DNA from: Bacteroidota bacterium
GTDB lineage: Bacteria > Bacteroidota > Bacteroidia > B-17B0 > Aurantibacillaceae
Direction of reading: 5' to 3'
DNA length: 64,000 bases
Assembly: GCA_018267825.1 (NCBI GenBank)
Contig: JAFDXR010000013.1
Location: 202,275 to 266,274 of the forward strand
The first letter of the stretch is position 1; every line of letters starts with the position of its first letter. The position numbers and the translations under genes are program-made. This document shows, piece by piece, positions 26,651 to 36,270 of the stretch. The notes under the pieces were generated by a model that did no database searches, was not told the origin of the DNA, and saw nothing but the letters and a program-made list of their open reading frames with translations.

Positions 26651-27766
26651 TCAGTGTTTACTTGCTTTTATATTGGCGATAAAATCGTCGAACAGGTAAC
26701 GGCTATCGTAAGGGCCGGGATTGGCTTCCGGGTGATGTTGCACGGAGAATACCGGTTTGTTTTTCAGTCTGAAACCTTCGATGGTTTGATCGTTCAGGTT
26801 GATATGTGTGATTTCGAGTGCTTCATTTTTACGGATCTCCTCAGCATTCACGCTGAATCCGTGGTTTTGTGAGGTGATCTCACATTTGCCGGTGATCAGG
26901 TTTTTTACCGGGTGATTGATGCCGCGATGGCCTGCATGCATTTTATAGGTGGAAATGCCCTGCGATTCGGCGAGGAGCTGATGTCCCAGGCAAATACCGA
27001 ATACCGGCTTACCGCTGTTCACCATGGCTTTAATTTCGTTGATCTCATCGCGCATCACACCGGGATCGCCAGGGCCATTGCCAAGCATGATGCCATCCGG
27101 GTTTGAGGCCAGTACTTCCCTGGCTGTTGTTTTCATCGGAAAAACCTCGAGCTGGCAATCGCGCTCAACGAGGAGGCGGAGTATATTTTTCTTAACACCA
27201 TAATCCATTACGGCTACTTTGTAGGTAGCGTTTTCGTTCCCGAGTTTATATGGTTTGGTTGTTGATACTTTCGAAGATAGCTCAAGCCCCTGCATACTTG
27301 GCACTTTGGCCAGTTGTGCTTTGAGTTTTTCAATGTCGGTTGTTTCAGATGAAATGATACAGTTCATGGCACCCTTATCGCGGATATAACGAACAATGGC
27401 ACGTGTATCCACATCGCTGATGGCGACTGTTCCGTTTTGCTCAAAATACTCCTGCAGCGACATCTGGGCCCGTTTGCGGGAGAACCCGTCGTTGAATTTC
27501 TTGCAGATCATTCCGGCAATCTTGATACTGTCGCTTTCCACTTCGGAAGCTTCGATACCGTAGTTTCCGACATGTACATTGTTCATTACGATGATCTGAC
27601 CGAAGTAGGAAGGATCTGTGAAAATTTCCTGATACCCGGTCATGCCTGTATTGAAGCATATTTCACCGGTGGTAGTGCCGATTTTTCCGGCGGCTTTACC
27701 TTCAAAAATTTTTCCGTCTTCTAATAAAAGGATGGCTTTGGGCCTGGCTTGATACTTTAGCTGCAT
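26651..27766 (-). CDS. carA: Carbamoyl-phosphate synthase small (glutaminase) subunit
   Basis: 371 aa. The N-terminal CPSase small-chain domain is followed by a class I glutamine amidotransferase: nucleophile Cys259 in FGICLGHQ, and His345/Glu347 in QHHPEANPGP. It supplies ammonia to CarB for arginine and pyrimidine synthesis. carB is not next to it. The upstream GATATTTG-like box is only a weak promoter candidate. Confidence 0.96.
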   Translation of the reverse strand: MQLKYQARPKAILLLEDGKIFEGKAAGKIGTTTGEICFNTGMTGYQEIFTDPSYFGQIIVMNNVHVGNYGIEASEVESDSIKIAGMICKKFNDGFSRKRAQMSLQEYFEQNGTVAISDVDTRAIVRYIRDKGAMNCIISSETTDIEKLKAQLAKVPSMQGLELSSKVSTTKPYKLGNENATYKVAVMDYGVKKNILRLLVERDCQLEVFPMKTTAREVLASNPDGIMLGNGPGDPGVMRDEINEIKAMVNSGKPVFGICLGHQLLAESQGISTYKMHAGHRGINHPVKNLITGKCEITSQNHGFSVNAEEIRKNEALEITHINLNDQTIEGFRLKNKPVFSVQHHPEANPGPYDSRYLFDDFIANIKASKH

Positions 27767-27921
27767 AGATTTTTAGAACTTGAATTCTAAAGGCCAAATA
27801 TCCGGATTATTTCAGCGAAAACACGCCATTGTTAATAGGTTTTTGAAAAAACATAACCAAAGCAGGTCTTACAGGCCTATATTAAAGTTCAAGGGATTCA
27901 ATACCCGTTTTCCAAATATGT

Positions 27922-27929
27922 TATCTTTA
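27922..27929 (+). promoter_or_regulatory. -7 box directly before the Reg_prop kinase gene (leaderless type)
   Basis: TATCTTTA ends 4 nt before the ATG at 27934. It matches TAnnTTTG except in the last base. Confidence 0.4.
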
Positions 27930-27933
27930 CGTG

Positions 27934-30798
27934 ATGCGGTACTTAATCCTACTGTTTTTGGTCTTTTCCTCCTGTGCCCAAGCGCAAGAGTTGCTCTTTG
28001 AGCAATTTACAACAGAAGAAGGGTTACCATCCAATAATGTATATAATCTCCATCAGGATAAAAAAGGGTATATATGGGTATTTACAGATGAAGGTACTGC
28101 AAAATACAATGGGCATAAGTTTATACCGGCCTTGACTAATATAGAATCCGGAAAACCCTTTATCTACTGTGCATTTGAAACCAAAAACGGCCAAATGTAT
28201 GTGGCAGACTCCAAATCTAACCTCTATGCGGTCAGGAATGATTCTGCAATCCGGATAGAAGGTCTTGAAAAAATGTCAGAGCAATTCAGGAGATTAACAA
28301 CAGCTATTCACAGGTTATATGTAGACGACTCTTCCAACATATATGTTATCTCAAAGTACTGTGCCTTTAAACTTATTCCATCCGGCAAGTCATTTACACC
28401 GGTAGCATTGACAAAAGGAAGTAACCGGATTGATACGCTAACTATTTTCCATGTCGGGCAAGACATTATTCCTGCTCTGCACTGGGCCAATATTAAATCT
28501 GAGAAAATCGTTTTCACTGAACCGCTATCAGGGAAAAGTCTACTTATTAACTTAAATAAAAACAATGATTTACCCAAACATGTGAAGCGTTTGGAAAATC
28601 AGATTTGTTTTTCGACTGCGGGCGAGTTTATCAAAATAGATGAACAGTTTATGTCTTTAAAGCGCAAAAGAATCAACGGAGTCATTCAGAACTTTTATAA
28701 CGATCACCAAAAGCACACATGGTTATGCTGCTATAAAGATGGGCTGTACAAATTAGCGGACACAAACATTGTTGCCCATTTTTTGCAGGGGAAAACAATC
28801 AATGATGTCCTTTTCGATAACCAGGAAGGGATTTGGGCATCCAGTTCGGGATTTGGTCTTTATCATGCCGTTAACCAAGCTTGTATTCAATACAAAAACT
28901 CCGATTTTGAATCTGGCATTACGCTTTTAAAGAAAGTTGACTCAAGCATTTTTATTGGAACGACATTAGGAACGCTTTTCAGTTTCTCCAACGACCATTT
29001 AAAGTCAATCGTTTTAAAATCTACCACAAACCAGAACTCGTTATTTGATTTAAATAAAAACAACCACCATTATTTCATACCGAACATGTACAGCTCTTGT
29101 TTACGAACTGATGCTGATTTTAAACATCAAAAAATAGTAGCGTCAAACCTGTCACAGATTGAGAAAATCATACTCATTGACTCTAATTCTGCGATCATTA
29201 CAAACGTCCGGTCAATATGCACGTTAAGCCATGGCAATTTCGGCGAAAGGCTTATATCTCCTTATGCGAGGATACGGGACGGGTGCGCGTATGGCCGTGA
29301 ACGACGTATTTTACTCTGCACGGACAAAGAGATGGTTTCATACAAGAATGGTAAATTCCGTTTATTATCCGTTGATTTTGCCTGTAAAAAAGTAAAAAGA
29401 TGCCTCCACCAAATTGTTGTCTGTAGCCGAAACGATGAATTATATTTCTTTGATACACTTACCGAAAAACCAGTTTCTCCAGCAGTATTCAAAGACCTTC
29501 CATCGGTTACGATACACGATTTTGCTTCCTATCATGATTCGCTTTTCTTCATTTGCAGCAATGCAGGCCTTTTTTGTAAAGATCTGACCAGTCCTGCTAA
29601 GGCCTGGAAAGTTGTTGTCCCGGGGGATATCCTGAATATTGCCTTCTCCTCCAATAATGACCTGCTTCTGAATACGTATAACAGCCTGTTGCAATTAAAA
29701 TATTCGGTGCTTTGCCAAAAATCTCCCGACATTCCAATGTACCTGAATAAGGTTTTAGTTAATGATCTGCCGGTTGATTCCAGCTCCCTAAACAGCCTTG
29801 TCTACACGCAAAATAATCTGGAATTCTTCTTCGATATACTTGATTTTCATTTCAGGGACAAACAAATTTATTATAAATTGGAGGGTCCGGTATTTGATAG
29901 CAGTTTTATCTCAACACCTTCGATCAAATTCAGATCTTTACCTGAGGGCCACTACCAGCTATCTGTTTGGCCGCTTTCTTTAACCAACAGGAAATTCATC
30001 ATTCACTTCAATTTACTTCCCCCTTTCTGGAGAACCGGCGCTTTTTATGCATACCTGATTCTTTTTGCTTTATTCGTTATGACTGCTATTATTCTATATA
30101 CAAACGCAAGGGTACGAAAAAAAGAAAAGGAGAAAAGAAATATAGAAATAGCTTTGGCCGAACATAAAATCACAGCCCTGAAAGCGCAGATTAATCCGCA
30201 TTTTATGTCAAACTCACTCAGTTCGCTCCAGTTGCTTATTATGGAGAATAAGACTACTGAGGCTCTGAACTACCTGGCGCGATTCAGCCGGCTTCTTCGA
30301 ATGATCCTGGATGTTTCTGACAAAACGCTGGTGCCGCTCGAAACCGAAATTGCACTCATTCGTTTAAATATTGAACTTGAAGGCCTGCGTTTTACCCAAA
30401 ACTTCACTTACGAAATAGAGGTGGATCCGGCTATTGATCCGGCCAATACATTTATTCCTCCGCTTATTGAACAACCCGTTATTGAAAATGCCATATGGCA
30501 CGGTTTGATTCCCTCTAAAAGAAGTGACAAAAAACTCCATATTTCATTTCGTAAAATCAACAATAGCATTCAAATTCAGATTGAGAATAACGGTATAGGA
30601 TACGTAGAACCCGTTCCTCAAAAAAATGAATCTAAAGGCCTTAAAATTACGCGTGAAAGATTACATCAGATTAACAGGATGTATCCTGAATTTGAAACTT
30701 TTTTTAACATAAAAAAAAGTCAAACTTCTGGTTCTGATTCGGGCACACAGGTTATATTTGTACTGCCACTTATTCTTGTTTATGACTCAAATTATTAA
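27934..30798 (+). CDS. Membrane sensor histidine kinase with Reg_prop propeller ectodomain and LytS-type kinase
   Basis: 954 aa from the ATG at 27934 (a GTG three bases earlier is in frame). A signal peptide (1-19) leads into a large periplasmic propeller with two-component-regulator repeats (for example LPSNNVYNLHQDKKGYIWVF), then a Y_Y_Y-like Ig domain (about 610-695), one membrane helix (about 700-725), a short coiled coil and a His_kinase/HATPase module. The phospho-acceptor is His756 in NPHFMSNSLSSL. This is the LytS/YehU kinase type, which pairs with LytTR regulators. It overlaps the regulator gene by 17 bp. Ligand unknown. Confidence 0.9.
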   Translation: MRYLILLFLVFSSCAQAQELLFEQFTTEEGLPSNNVYNLHQDKKGYIWVFTDEGTAKYNGHKFIPALTNIESGKPFIYCAFETKNGQMYVADSKSNLYAVRNDSAIRIEGLEKMSEQFRRLTTAIHRLYVDDSSNIYVISKYCAFKLIPSGKSFTPVALTKGSNRIDTLTIFHVGQDIIPALHWANIKSEKIVFTEPLSGKSLLINLNKNNDLPKHVKRLENQICFSTAGEFIKIDEQFMSLKRKRINGVIQNFYNDHQKHTWLCCYKDGLYKLADTNIVAHFLQGKTINDVLFDNQEGIWASSSGFGLYHAVNQACIQYKNSDFESGITLLKKVDSSIFIGTTLGTLFSFSNDHLKSIVLKSTTNQNSLFDLNKNNHHYFIPNMYSSCLRTDADFKHQKIVASNLSQIEKIILIDSNSAIITNVRSICTLSHGNFGERLISPYARIRDGCAYGRERRILLCTDKEMVSYKNGKFRLLSVDFACKKVKRCLHQIVVCSRNDELYFFDTLTEKPVSPAVFKDLPSVTIHDFASYHDSLFFICSNAGLFCKDLTSPAKAWKVVVPGDILNIAFSSNNDLLLNTYNSLLQLKYSVLCQKSPDIPMYLNKVLVNDLPVDSSSLNSLVYTQNNLEFFFDILDFHFRDKQIYYKLEGPVFDSSFISTPSIKFRSLPEGHYQLSVWPLSLTNRKFIIHFNLLPPFWRTGAFYAYLILFALFVMTAIILYTNARVRKKEKEKRNIEIALAEHKITALKAQINPHFMSNSLSSLQLLIMENKTTEALNYLARFSRLLRMILDVSDKTLVPLETEIALIRLNIELEGLRFTQNFTYEIEVDPAIDPANTFIPPLIEQPVIENAIWHGLIPSKRSDKKLHISFRKINNSIQIQIENNGIGYVEPVPQKNESKGLKITRERLHQINRMYPEFETFFNIKKSQTSGSDSGTQVIFVLPLILVYDSNY

Positions 30799-31555
30799 GG
30801 CGATAATCGTTGACGATGAAATTGCCTGTCAGAAAACGCTAAGTCTGTTATTACAAAATCTCCAAAGTAACATTCAAATTATTGCTTGCTGCGATAATGC
30901 CGATGATGCATTCATCTGTATACAGAAACTGAAACCCGATCTGGTTTTTCTGGATATAAAAATGCCCGGGAAAGATGGCATGCAACTTCTCGAAATGTTC
31001 CAAAATCCCGATTTCAGTGTTGTATTTGTAACCGGCTATGATCAGTTTGCACTGAAAGCCTTTGAGCTTAATGCTATTGATTATATTCTCAAGCCCATTG
31101 ATGTAGAAAGATTTGACCTATCTGTTCAGAAAATAACGAGAAATGTTCAGCAACAAAAGGAGCTTCGTTTTCTGTATTCAAATCTGAACAACAGCATAGA
31201 CTTTCAAAAAAAAACCGTCGCCAAATTACTTTTTCATTATGCTGATCAGGTTGTCATTTTAAATGTACAGGACATTGTTTGTTTCAATTCGCAGGATGGC
31301 GTTCTGGACATTTACAGTACCGGTTTTAAAACAATCCGTTCAACAAAAAACCTGATGGATTATGAGGAAATCCTGAAAAACTATCCCCATTTTATCCGGA
31401 TCAATAAGAGCTGCCTGATCAATGCCCTTCATATTCTCAGCTACTCGAAGGGCGATCCCTGTGAAATCACCTTGTACGGGGGGCTTACGCATGAGGTTTC
31501 GCGGCGTAGAAAAACAGAAATACTTAAAACCCTACAATACCTCCTGAAACCATAA
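30782..31555 (+). CDS. LytTR-family response regulator
   Basis: 257 aa from the ATG at 30782; a start at 30758 would add eight residues that fit no receiver domain. The receiver has Asp11-Asp12 and phospho-acceptor Asp57 in LVFLDIKMPG. The C-terminal LytTR DNA-binding domain spans about 150-255 (HFIRINKSCLIN). It is the cognate regulator of the overlapping LytS-type kinase. Target genes are not known; LytTR sites are usually paired 9-bp direct repeats. Confidence 0.93.
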   Translation: MTQIIKAIIVDDEIACQKTLSLLLQNLQSNIQIIACCDNADDAFICIQKLKPDLVFLDIKMPGKDGMQLLEMFQNPDFSVVFVTGYDQFALKAFELNAIDYILKPIDVERFDLSVQKITRNVQQQKELRFLYSNLNNSIDFQKKTVAKLLFHYADQVVILNVQDIVCFNSQDGVLDIYSTGFKTIRSTKNLMDYEEILKNYPHFIRINKSCLINALHILSYSKGDPCEITLYGGLTHEVSRRRKTEILKTLQYLLKP

Positions 31556-31603
31556 ACATAGGTTTAGCCGGCTGGCTTAGATGGAACGCTTTGAACCGCT
31601 ATA

Positions 31604-32857
31604 TTAATCTACGATCAACTTTCCGCCGTTACTGCTATCAGTTGCTTTAATGAGGTAATTATATAAGCCCGGGTTGTAATTTTCAACGTTCAGTATAAAT
31701 GTATTCTCTCCGGGGTTTAATTCTATTATCTTCGTTTCGACCTCCTGCCCGAGTGCATTAAGTATCTTAATAAAGGCTTTATCGCTCCTTTTACTGTCGA
31801 CCACAAAAGTAACTTTTGTTCTTCCCGGGTTAGGAAAAACGTTTGTATTCAACGATGATTCTTTTAAGTCCTCAATACCAGAAGGTGTATCGGTGAATTT
31901 AACAATACCTGAACCCCAGGTACTGGCCCAGACTTCATTTCCAAAACCGAGGTTCACCGACCAGACCTGGTTACTTGGCAAGTTTGAATTCGAAGTGTTA
32001 TAGCTTCTCCAGGTATACCCATCAAACACGCCAATTCCGCCATTTCCGGTAGCAATGAAGGTATTACCCGAACTTGCCGAATGGGCTATTCCCCTGATAT
32101 AATTATCCGGAAAATTTGCTGTTGTTCCTGATTTATAAATAGTCCAGACATTATTTTTAATAACTGCTACTCCGCCATTTGTTCCAATCCACATACTATT
32201 GGTTTGGGTATTGAACTTGAGAGAATACACATCATCATCAGGCAATGATGAATTAGATGAATTATAAATTGTCCAGTTTGCTCCATCATACTTAGCCAAT
32301 CCGCTAAGTGCTGTACCAACCCAAACGTTACCGGCATTGTCAATTTCAAGAGAGTAAATTATATCCGACGGGATTGCTGAATTGAAGGTATTAAAAACGG
32401 TCCAGGTAGTTCCATTATATTTTGCAACTCCACCTCCTCTGGTTCCAATCCATTTGTTTCCCTGCGCGTCAAAATCTATAGCCAGGACATCGTCATAAGG
32501 CAATCCCGAATTTGATGTATTGTAAGTACTCCAGGCCGATCCGTTGAACCGTGAAATACCAGCATTACTTGAATACGTTCCAAGCCAGGTATTTGTAGTC
32601 CCCGGCTCAAAAGCTATGGGCGTTACATAATTAGCGCCAATGCCCGAATTGGTCGTCTTATAATTTGTCCAGGCAGTTCCATTGTATACAAATGCTCCGC
32701 CATTTTGTGTAGCTACCCATACCTTTCCTGACTGATCCTGATTCACATACCAGCAATTATTACTGGATAAGCCCGAGTTGGAAGCATTGTATATAGTAAA
32801 TTGCGCCCAGGTACTGAAAACTGACATAAGGCCGCAAAATGTAAATGCTTTTCTCAA
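31604..32857 (-). CDS. Secreted propeller protein with T9SS type A sorting domain
   Basis: 417 aa from a TTG at 32857, which gives a good signal peptide (RKAFTFCGLMSVFSTWAQ). About seven repeats of some 40 residues follow, each with a W(V/I)GT motif and a WT-(V/I)-(F/Y)-N motif, as in two-component-regulator propellers. Residues about 330-417 form a T9SS CTD (NVFPNPGRTKV, then a final GGKLIVD). It is therefore exported by the type IX system and attached to the surface or released. It sits convergent with a kinase whose ectodomain uses the same repeat type. Confidence 0.88.
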   Translation of the reverse strand: MRKAFTFCGLMSVFSTWAQFTIYNASNSGLSSNNCWYVNQDQSGKVWVATQNGGAFVYNGTAWTNYKTTNSGIGANYVTPIAFEPGTTNTWLGTYSSNAGISRFNGSAWSTYNTSNSGLPYDDVLAIDFDAQGNKWIGTRGGGVAKYNGTTWTVFNTFNSAIPSDIIYSLEIDNAGNVWVGTALSGLAKYDGANWTIYNSSNSSLPDDDVYSLKFNTQTNSMWIGTNGGVAVIKNNVWTIYKSGTTANFPDNYIRGIAHSASSGNTFIATGNGGIGVFDGYTWRSYNTSNSNLPSNQVWSVNLGFGNEVWASTWGSGIVKFTDTPSGIEDLKESSLNTNVFPNPGRTKVTFVVDSKRSDKAFIKILNALGQEVETKIIELNPGENTFILNVENYNPGLYNYLIKATDSSNGGKLIVD

Positions 32858-32976
32858 TGCGATTTTTTTATTGTTTAACCAAAGTTATCCCATTTACCCG
32901 ATACAAATACACCATTCAGGCACTTTTTTACCCATTTACAGGTTCCTTGAAACAAAAAACAGCAAAAAATAAATTG

Positions 32977-32984
32977 TATATTTG
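32977..32984 (+). promoter_or_regulatory. -7 box directly before the polysaccharide gene run (leaderless type)
   Basis: TATATTTG, an exact consensus match, ends 3 nt before the ATG at 32988. Transcription would begin at about the start codon. Confidence 0.5.
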
Positions 32985-32987
32985 AGC

Positions 32988-33686
32988 ATGGCAACAAAAG
33001 AACAGGTAGAGCAGTACTACGACACATTCAAGGAGCATCAGAAACAACTTGGCATTAATATCCGGCACAGAACTATTTTTAAAAATCTGAAAAAAGCCGG
33101 GCTAAAACCAGACTCAAATGTTCTTGAAATTGGGTGTGGCATTGGAACTGTCAGTCACCTCATTTTAAAATACATTCCCCAGGGTAGTTTTGTAGGGATC
33201 GATATCAGTCCGCAGAGCATTGATATGGCAAAAAAATTCAACAGTTTCCATAAAAAAGCGGAATTTATTGTCAACGACATGAGTCGGTTTACCCATAAAA
33301 CCAAATTCGATTTTATTGTTTTCCCTGATGTTTTGGAACATATACCTGTTGAACAGCACGCCAACATTTTCAAAACCATTTCCGAGCTGAGCACACCGAA
33401 AGCAACTGTAATTATTAACATTCCCGAGCCCAACTACCTGAATTGGGTACGCGAAAACAGCCCCGAAAAGCTCCAGATCATTGATCAATCGCTTTCCATG
33501 CAGGATTTGTTAAACCATACTTACCCTTATGGTTTTAAATTATACTCTATGAATCCTTATTCGCTTCATTTTAATGTAAACGACTATTTGTCTATCATAC
33601 TTAAAAAAGACATGGCCGTGAAAGATGTCAGAGTAAAAGATAAACTCTCAAGAGCCATCGAAAATACACGCAGTAAATTAGCCTAA
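32988..33686 (+). CDS. Class I SAM-dependent methyltransferase
   Basis: 232 aa from the ATG at 32988. The in-frame TTG at 32982 lies inside the -7 box and is rejected as start. The SAM motif I VLEIGCGIGTVS is at 45-56 and motif II-like VGIDIS follows. FPDVLEHIP matches the conserved post-II motif of UbiE-like enzymes. It is the first of six co-directional genes that look like a glycan assembly group, so a sugar or polyprenyl-linked glycan is the likely substrate. That is inference. Confidence 0.85.
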   Translation: MATKEQVEQYYDTFKEHQKQLGINIRHRTIFKNLKKAGLKPDSNVLEIGCGIGTVSHLILKYIPQGSFVGIDISPQSIDMAKKFNSFHKKAEFIVNDMSRFTHKTKFDFIVFPDVLEHIPVEQHANIFKTISELSTPKATVIINIPEPNYLNWVRENSPEKLQIIDQSLSMQDLLNHTYPYGFKLYSMNPYSLHFNVNDYLSIILKKDMAVKDVRVKDKLSRAIENTRSKLA

Positions 33687-33695
33687 AACGACGGA

Positions 33696-34751
33696 GTGAA
33701 AAAACAGGTATTATATTTTCACGCAGGATTATCATCATTTGTAGTCAAGGATATTGAAATTTTAAAAAAGAAATACGACCTGTTGGATTTCTGTTTCCAG
33801 ACACAGTATAAAAAAAAAATTCCGGTTCAGTTTCTTAAACAGTTTCTCTTTTTGATAAGACATATAAGCAAAACAAGGCTTATTGTATGCCAGTTTGCCG
33901 GACATCATTCCTTTTTACCAATTCTGTTTTCGAAACTCTTTTTTAAAAAATCCGTGATTATTGCCGGGGGTACCGATTGTGTTTCGTTTCCTTCGATAAG
34001 GTATGGAAATTTCTACTCACGCCTGTTGGCAGGTACAACCGCGTTTTCATTCAAAAGAACATCGCTCATTTTACCTGTTCACGATACCCTGATGGAGTAT
34101 GATTACTCATACCAGCCGGATGATTTTCCGAAACAGGGGTATAAATTCTTTGTGCCGGGCATTAAAACACCCGGTAAAACAGTGCTGAATGGCTATGATA
34201 GCGAAGCCTGGTATAATGAACGCGAACACAAGCAGGAAAAAAGCTTTGTGACTGTGGGTTCCGGACTTGGATCCAGATTTGGTTTTCAACTCAAGGGTAT
34301 AGACCTCATTTTTGAGCTTGCACCGCTTTTACCGGATTGTACATTTTATATTATCGGCGGCTCGCAGATAAACCGCGAGGCGCCAAAAAATGTGAAATTG
34401 CTGAACAACATACCAAATGAACAATTGAGGCCGTTATTAAGCGATATGCAATTTTATCTGCAGCTTTCTATGTCTGAAGGATTTCCGAATGCCTTAAGTG
34501 AAGCCATGCTTTGCGAATGCATTCCGATTGTTTCTGCGGTAGGCGGTATGCCGGATATTGTTGGTTCCACCGGCTATATACTAAAACACAAAGATGTGCA
34601 TAGTTTATATGAGATTGTTCAGACCGCTTTGACTGATGTAAATAAAAAAGAGCATGGGAAGCGGGCACGGAACAAAATAAAAACACAATACACCATCGAG
34701 CAACGCCAGGAACAACTCCTGAAAGAAATAAGTCATTTAATACCGGATTGA
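33696..34751 (+). CDS. GT4-like glycosyltransferase
   Basis: 351 aa from a GTG at 33696. The C-terminal half shows the GT-B donor-site pattern: a gly-rich VTVGSGLGSRFGFQLKG, then LSMSEGFPNALSEAM with the conserved Glu of GT4 enzymes, then a glycine-rich loop (AVGGMPDIV). The N-terminal acceptor domain is less conserved. It lies 9 bp after the methyltransferase and one base before the flippase gene. Sugar and linkage unknown. Confidence 0.85.
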   Translation: MKKQVLYFHAGLSSFVVKDIEILKKKYDLLDFCFQTQYKKKIPVQFLKQFLFLIRHISKTRLIVCQFAGHHSFLPILFSKLFFKKSVIIAGGTDCVSFPSIRYGNFYSRLLAGTTAFSFKRTSLILPVHDTLMEYDYSYQPDDFPKQGYKFFVPGIKTPGKTVLNGYDSEAWYNEREHKQEKSFVTVGSGLGSRFGFQLKGIDLIFELAPLLPDCTFYIIGGSQINREAPKNVKLLNNIPNEQLRPLLSDMQFYLQLSMSEGFPNALSEAMLCECIPIVSAVGGMPDIVGSTGYILKHKDVHSLYEIVQTALTDVNKKEHGKRARNKIKTQYTIEQRQEQLLKEISHLIPD

Positions 34752-34752
34752 A

Positions 34753-36228
34753 GTGGGAGTTATCAAACGACAAGGCATAAAAAACACAATCATCACCTAC
34801 ATCGGTATTATTATCGGGGCTATAAATATTATTTTTATTCAACCCAAATTACTGACACCTGAGGAACTTGGCCTGACGCGATTACTATACGATTTCTCAT
34901 ATATCATAGGGCTTGCCATCCCGCTCGGACTTCCCAATATCATTGTTAAGTATTTCCCCCTGTTCAAGGACCGCAGCACCAGGCACAATGGCTTCGCCGG
35001 TTTCGTCATCTTTGTTTTTATGCTCGGCTTTATTATCTCGTCGATTCTGCTGCTGGCGTTTAAACCGGTCATTGTTTCACATTATGAAAAGGAAGCCGAA
35101 CTTTTCGTTGCCTATTTTAAATTTATAATCCCGTTCACATTCATTGTTTCGGCAATTACCGTCACTACGGCCTACTGCCAGGCCCTTTTCAAGTCCACCA
35201 TACCATCATTTCTCAATGATATATGTGTCAGGCTGGGCACCATCGTTATTACGATCCTGTATTTCAATAAAATAATAAGCCTCGATTATTATGTGTATTG
35301 TTTCATCGGGATTTACCTGGTTGAATTACTGGCACTGGGCATCTATATTCTCTGGGTGGATACCATCTCCATATTGCCTGCCCGAAACGCTTTTAAAACA
35401 CACACGCCAAAAAAAATGCTTCAATTCGGGGTACTGCTGTGCATTGCTTCATTCGCCTCAATTGCCCTGCGTAAAATAGACGGTGTATTTCTGGGGACCT
35501 ATTCCCTGAGTATGGTGGGAATATATACCACCGCTGTATTTATCGCTTCATTTATCGAAGTGCCGCTCGGGGCATTGGAGCGGATCAGTCACACTAAAAT
35601 CGCCGATAATTTTGCGAAAAACAACCTGGCCGAAATTGAAAAAATATATACGGATTCTGTAAAATATCTGCTGATTATTGGCGGACTTATGTTTATTGGC
35701 ATAAACACCTGCACCAAATATGTATACGAATTTTTACCGCCAAGCTATTCCCAATCTCTGCATGTTGTATTCATTGTAAGCCTTGGCTCCCTCATCAATG
35801 TATCAACCGGTGTAAACTCCGCTATTATGTTTTATTCAAAACACTATGTGCTCGGCACGATATTACTGGGCATTACACTTGTTGCAGTTATAATCCTGAA
35901 TATCATCCTGATCCCCAGATTCGGCATGGAAGGCGCTGCCATTGCTTCAGCTGCTGGCGCCATCATATTCAACGGTATCAAATACCTCTTTATTTATTCC
36001 AAATTTGGGTTACAGCCCTATAATAAAAGTTCCCTTCAACTCCTTATCCTGATTGGTATCTGTACGACTCTTGGTATGATTGGCCCATCGCTTTTCAAAT
36101 CGCCTGTACTCAACATGCTGATGTCCGGGGGCGTATTGAGCTTTCTGTACATCATTTGCCTGTATTACCTGAATGTGGCGCCGGAGCTTTTTTCCGGCAT
36201 TCTGAACCGGCTCCGAAGGGCTAAATAA
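34753..36228 (+). CDS. Wzx-like polysaccharide flippase (MOP superfamily)
   Basis: 491 aa from a GTG at 34753. About 12-14 membrane helices are spread along the whole length, with the N-terminal amphipathic start (GIKNTIITYIGIIIGAINIIF) typical of polysaccharide-export MOP proteins. These move undecaprenyl-linked oligosaccharides from the inner to the outer face of the inner membrane. The Wzy polymerase is not obvious here. Close packing with the glycosyltransferase indicates one operon. Confidence 0.85.
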   Translation: MGVIKRQGIKNTIITYIGIIIGAINIIFIQPKLLTPEELGLTRLLYDFSYIIGLAIPLGLPNIIVKYFPLFKDRSTRHNGFAGFVIFVFMLGFIISSILLLAFKPVIVSHYEKEAELFVAYFKFIIPFTFIVSAITVTTAYCQALFKSTIPSFLNDICVRLGTIVITILYFNKIISLDYYVYCFIGIYLVELLALGIYILWVDTISILPARNAFKTHTPKKMLQFGVLLCIASFASIALRKIDGVFLGTYSLSMVGIYTTAVFIASFIEVPLGALERISHTKIADNFAKNNLAEIEKIYTDSVKYLLIIGGLMFIGINTCTKYVYEFLPPSYSQSLHVVFIVSLGSLINVSTGVNSAIMFYSKHYVLGTILLGITLVAVIILNIILIPRFGMEGAAIASAAGAIIFNGIKYLFIYSKFGLQPYNKSSLQLLILIGICTTLGMIGPSLFKSPVLNMLMSGGVLSFLYIICLYYLNVAPELFSGILNRLRRAK

Positions 36229-36242
36229 CATCCCTAAATTAT

Positions 36243-36250
36243 TATATTTG
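36243..36250 (+). promoter_or_regulatory. -7 box before the YfhO-like gene
   Basis: TATATTTG, exact consensus, 20 nt before the ATG at 36271, in the 42-bp gap after the flippase gene. It would let the second half of the glycan run be expressed on its own. Confidence 0.45.
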
Positions 36251-36270
36251 TATACTTAATTTTAAAACCT

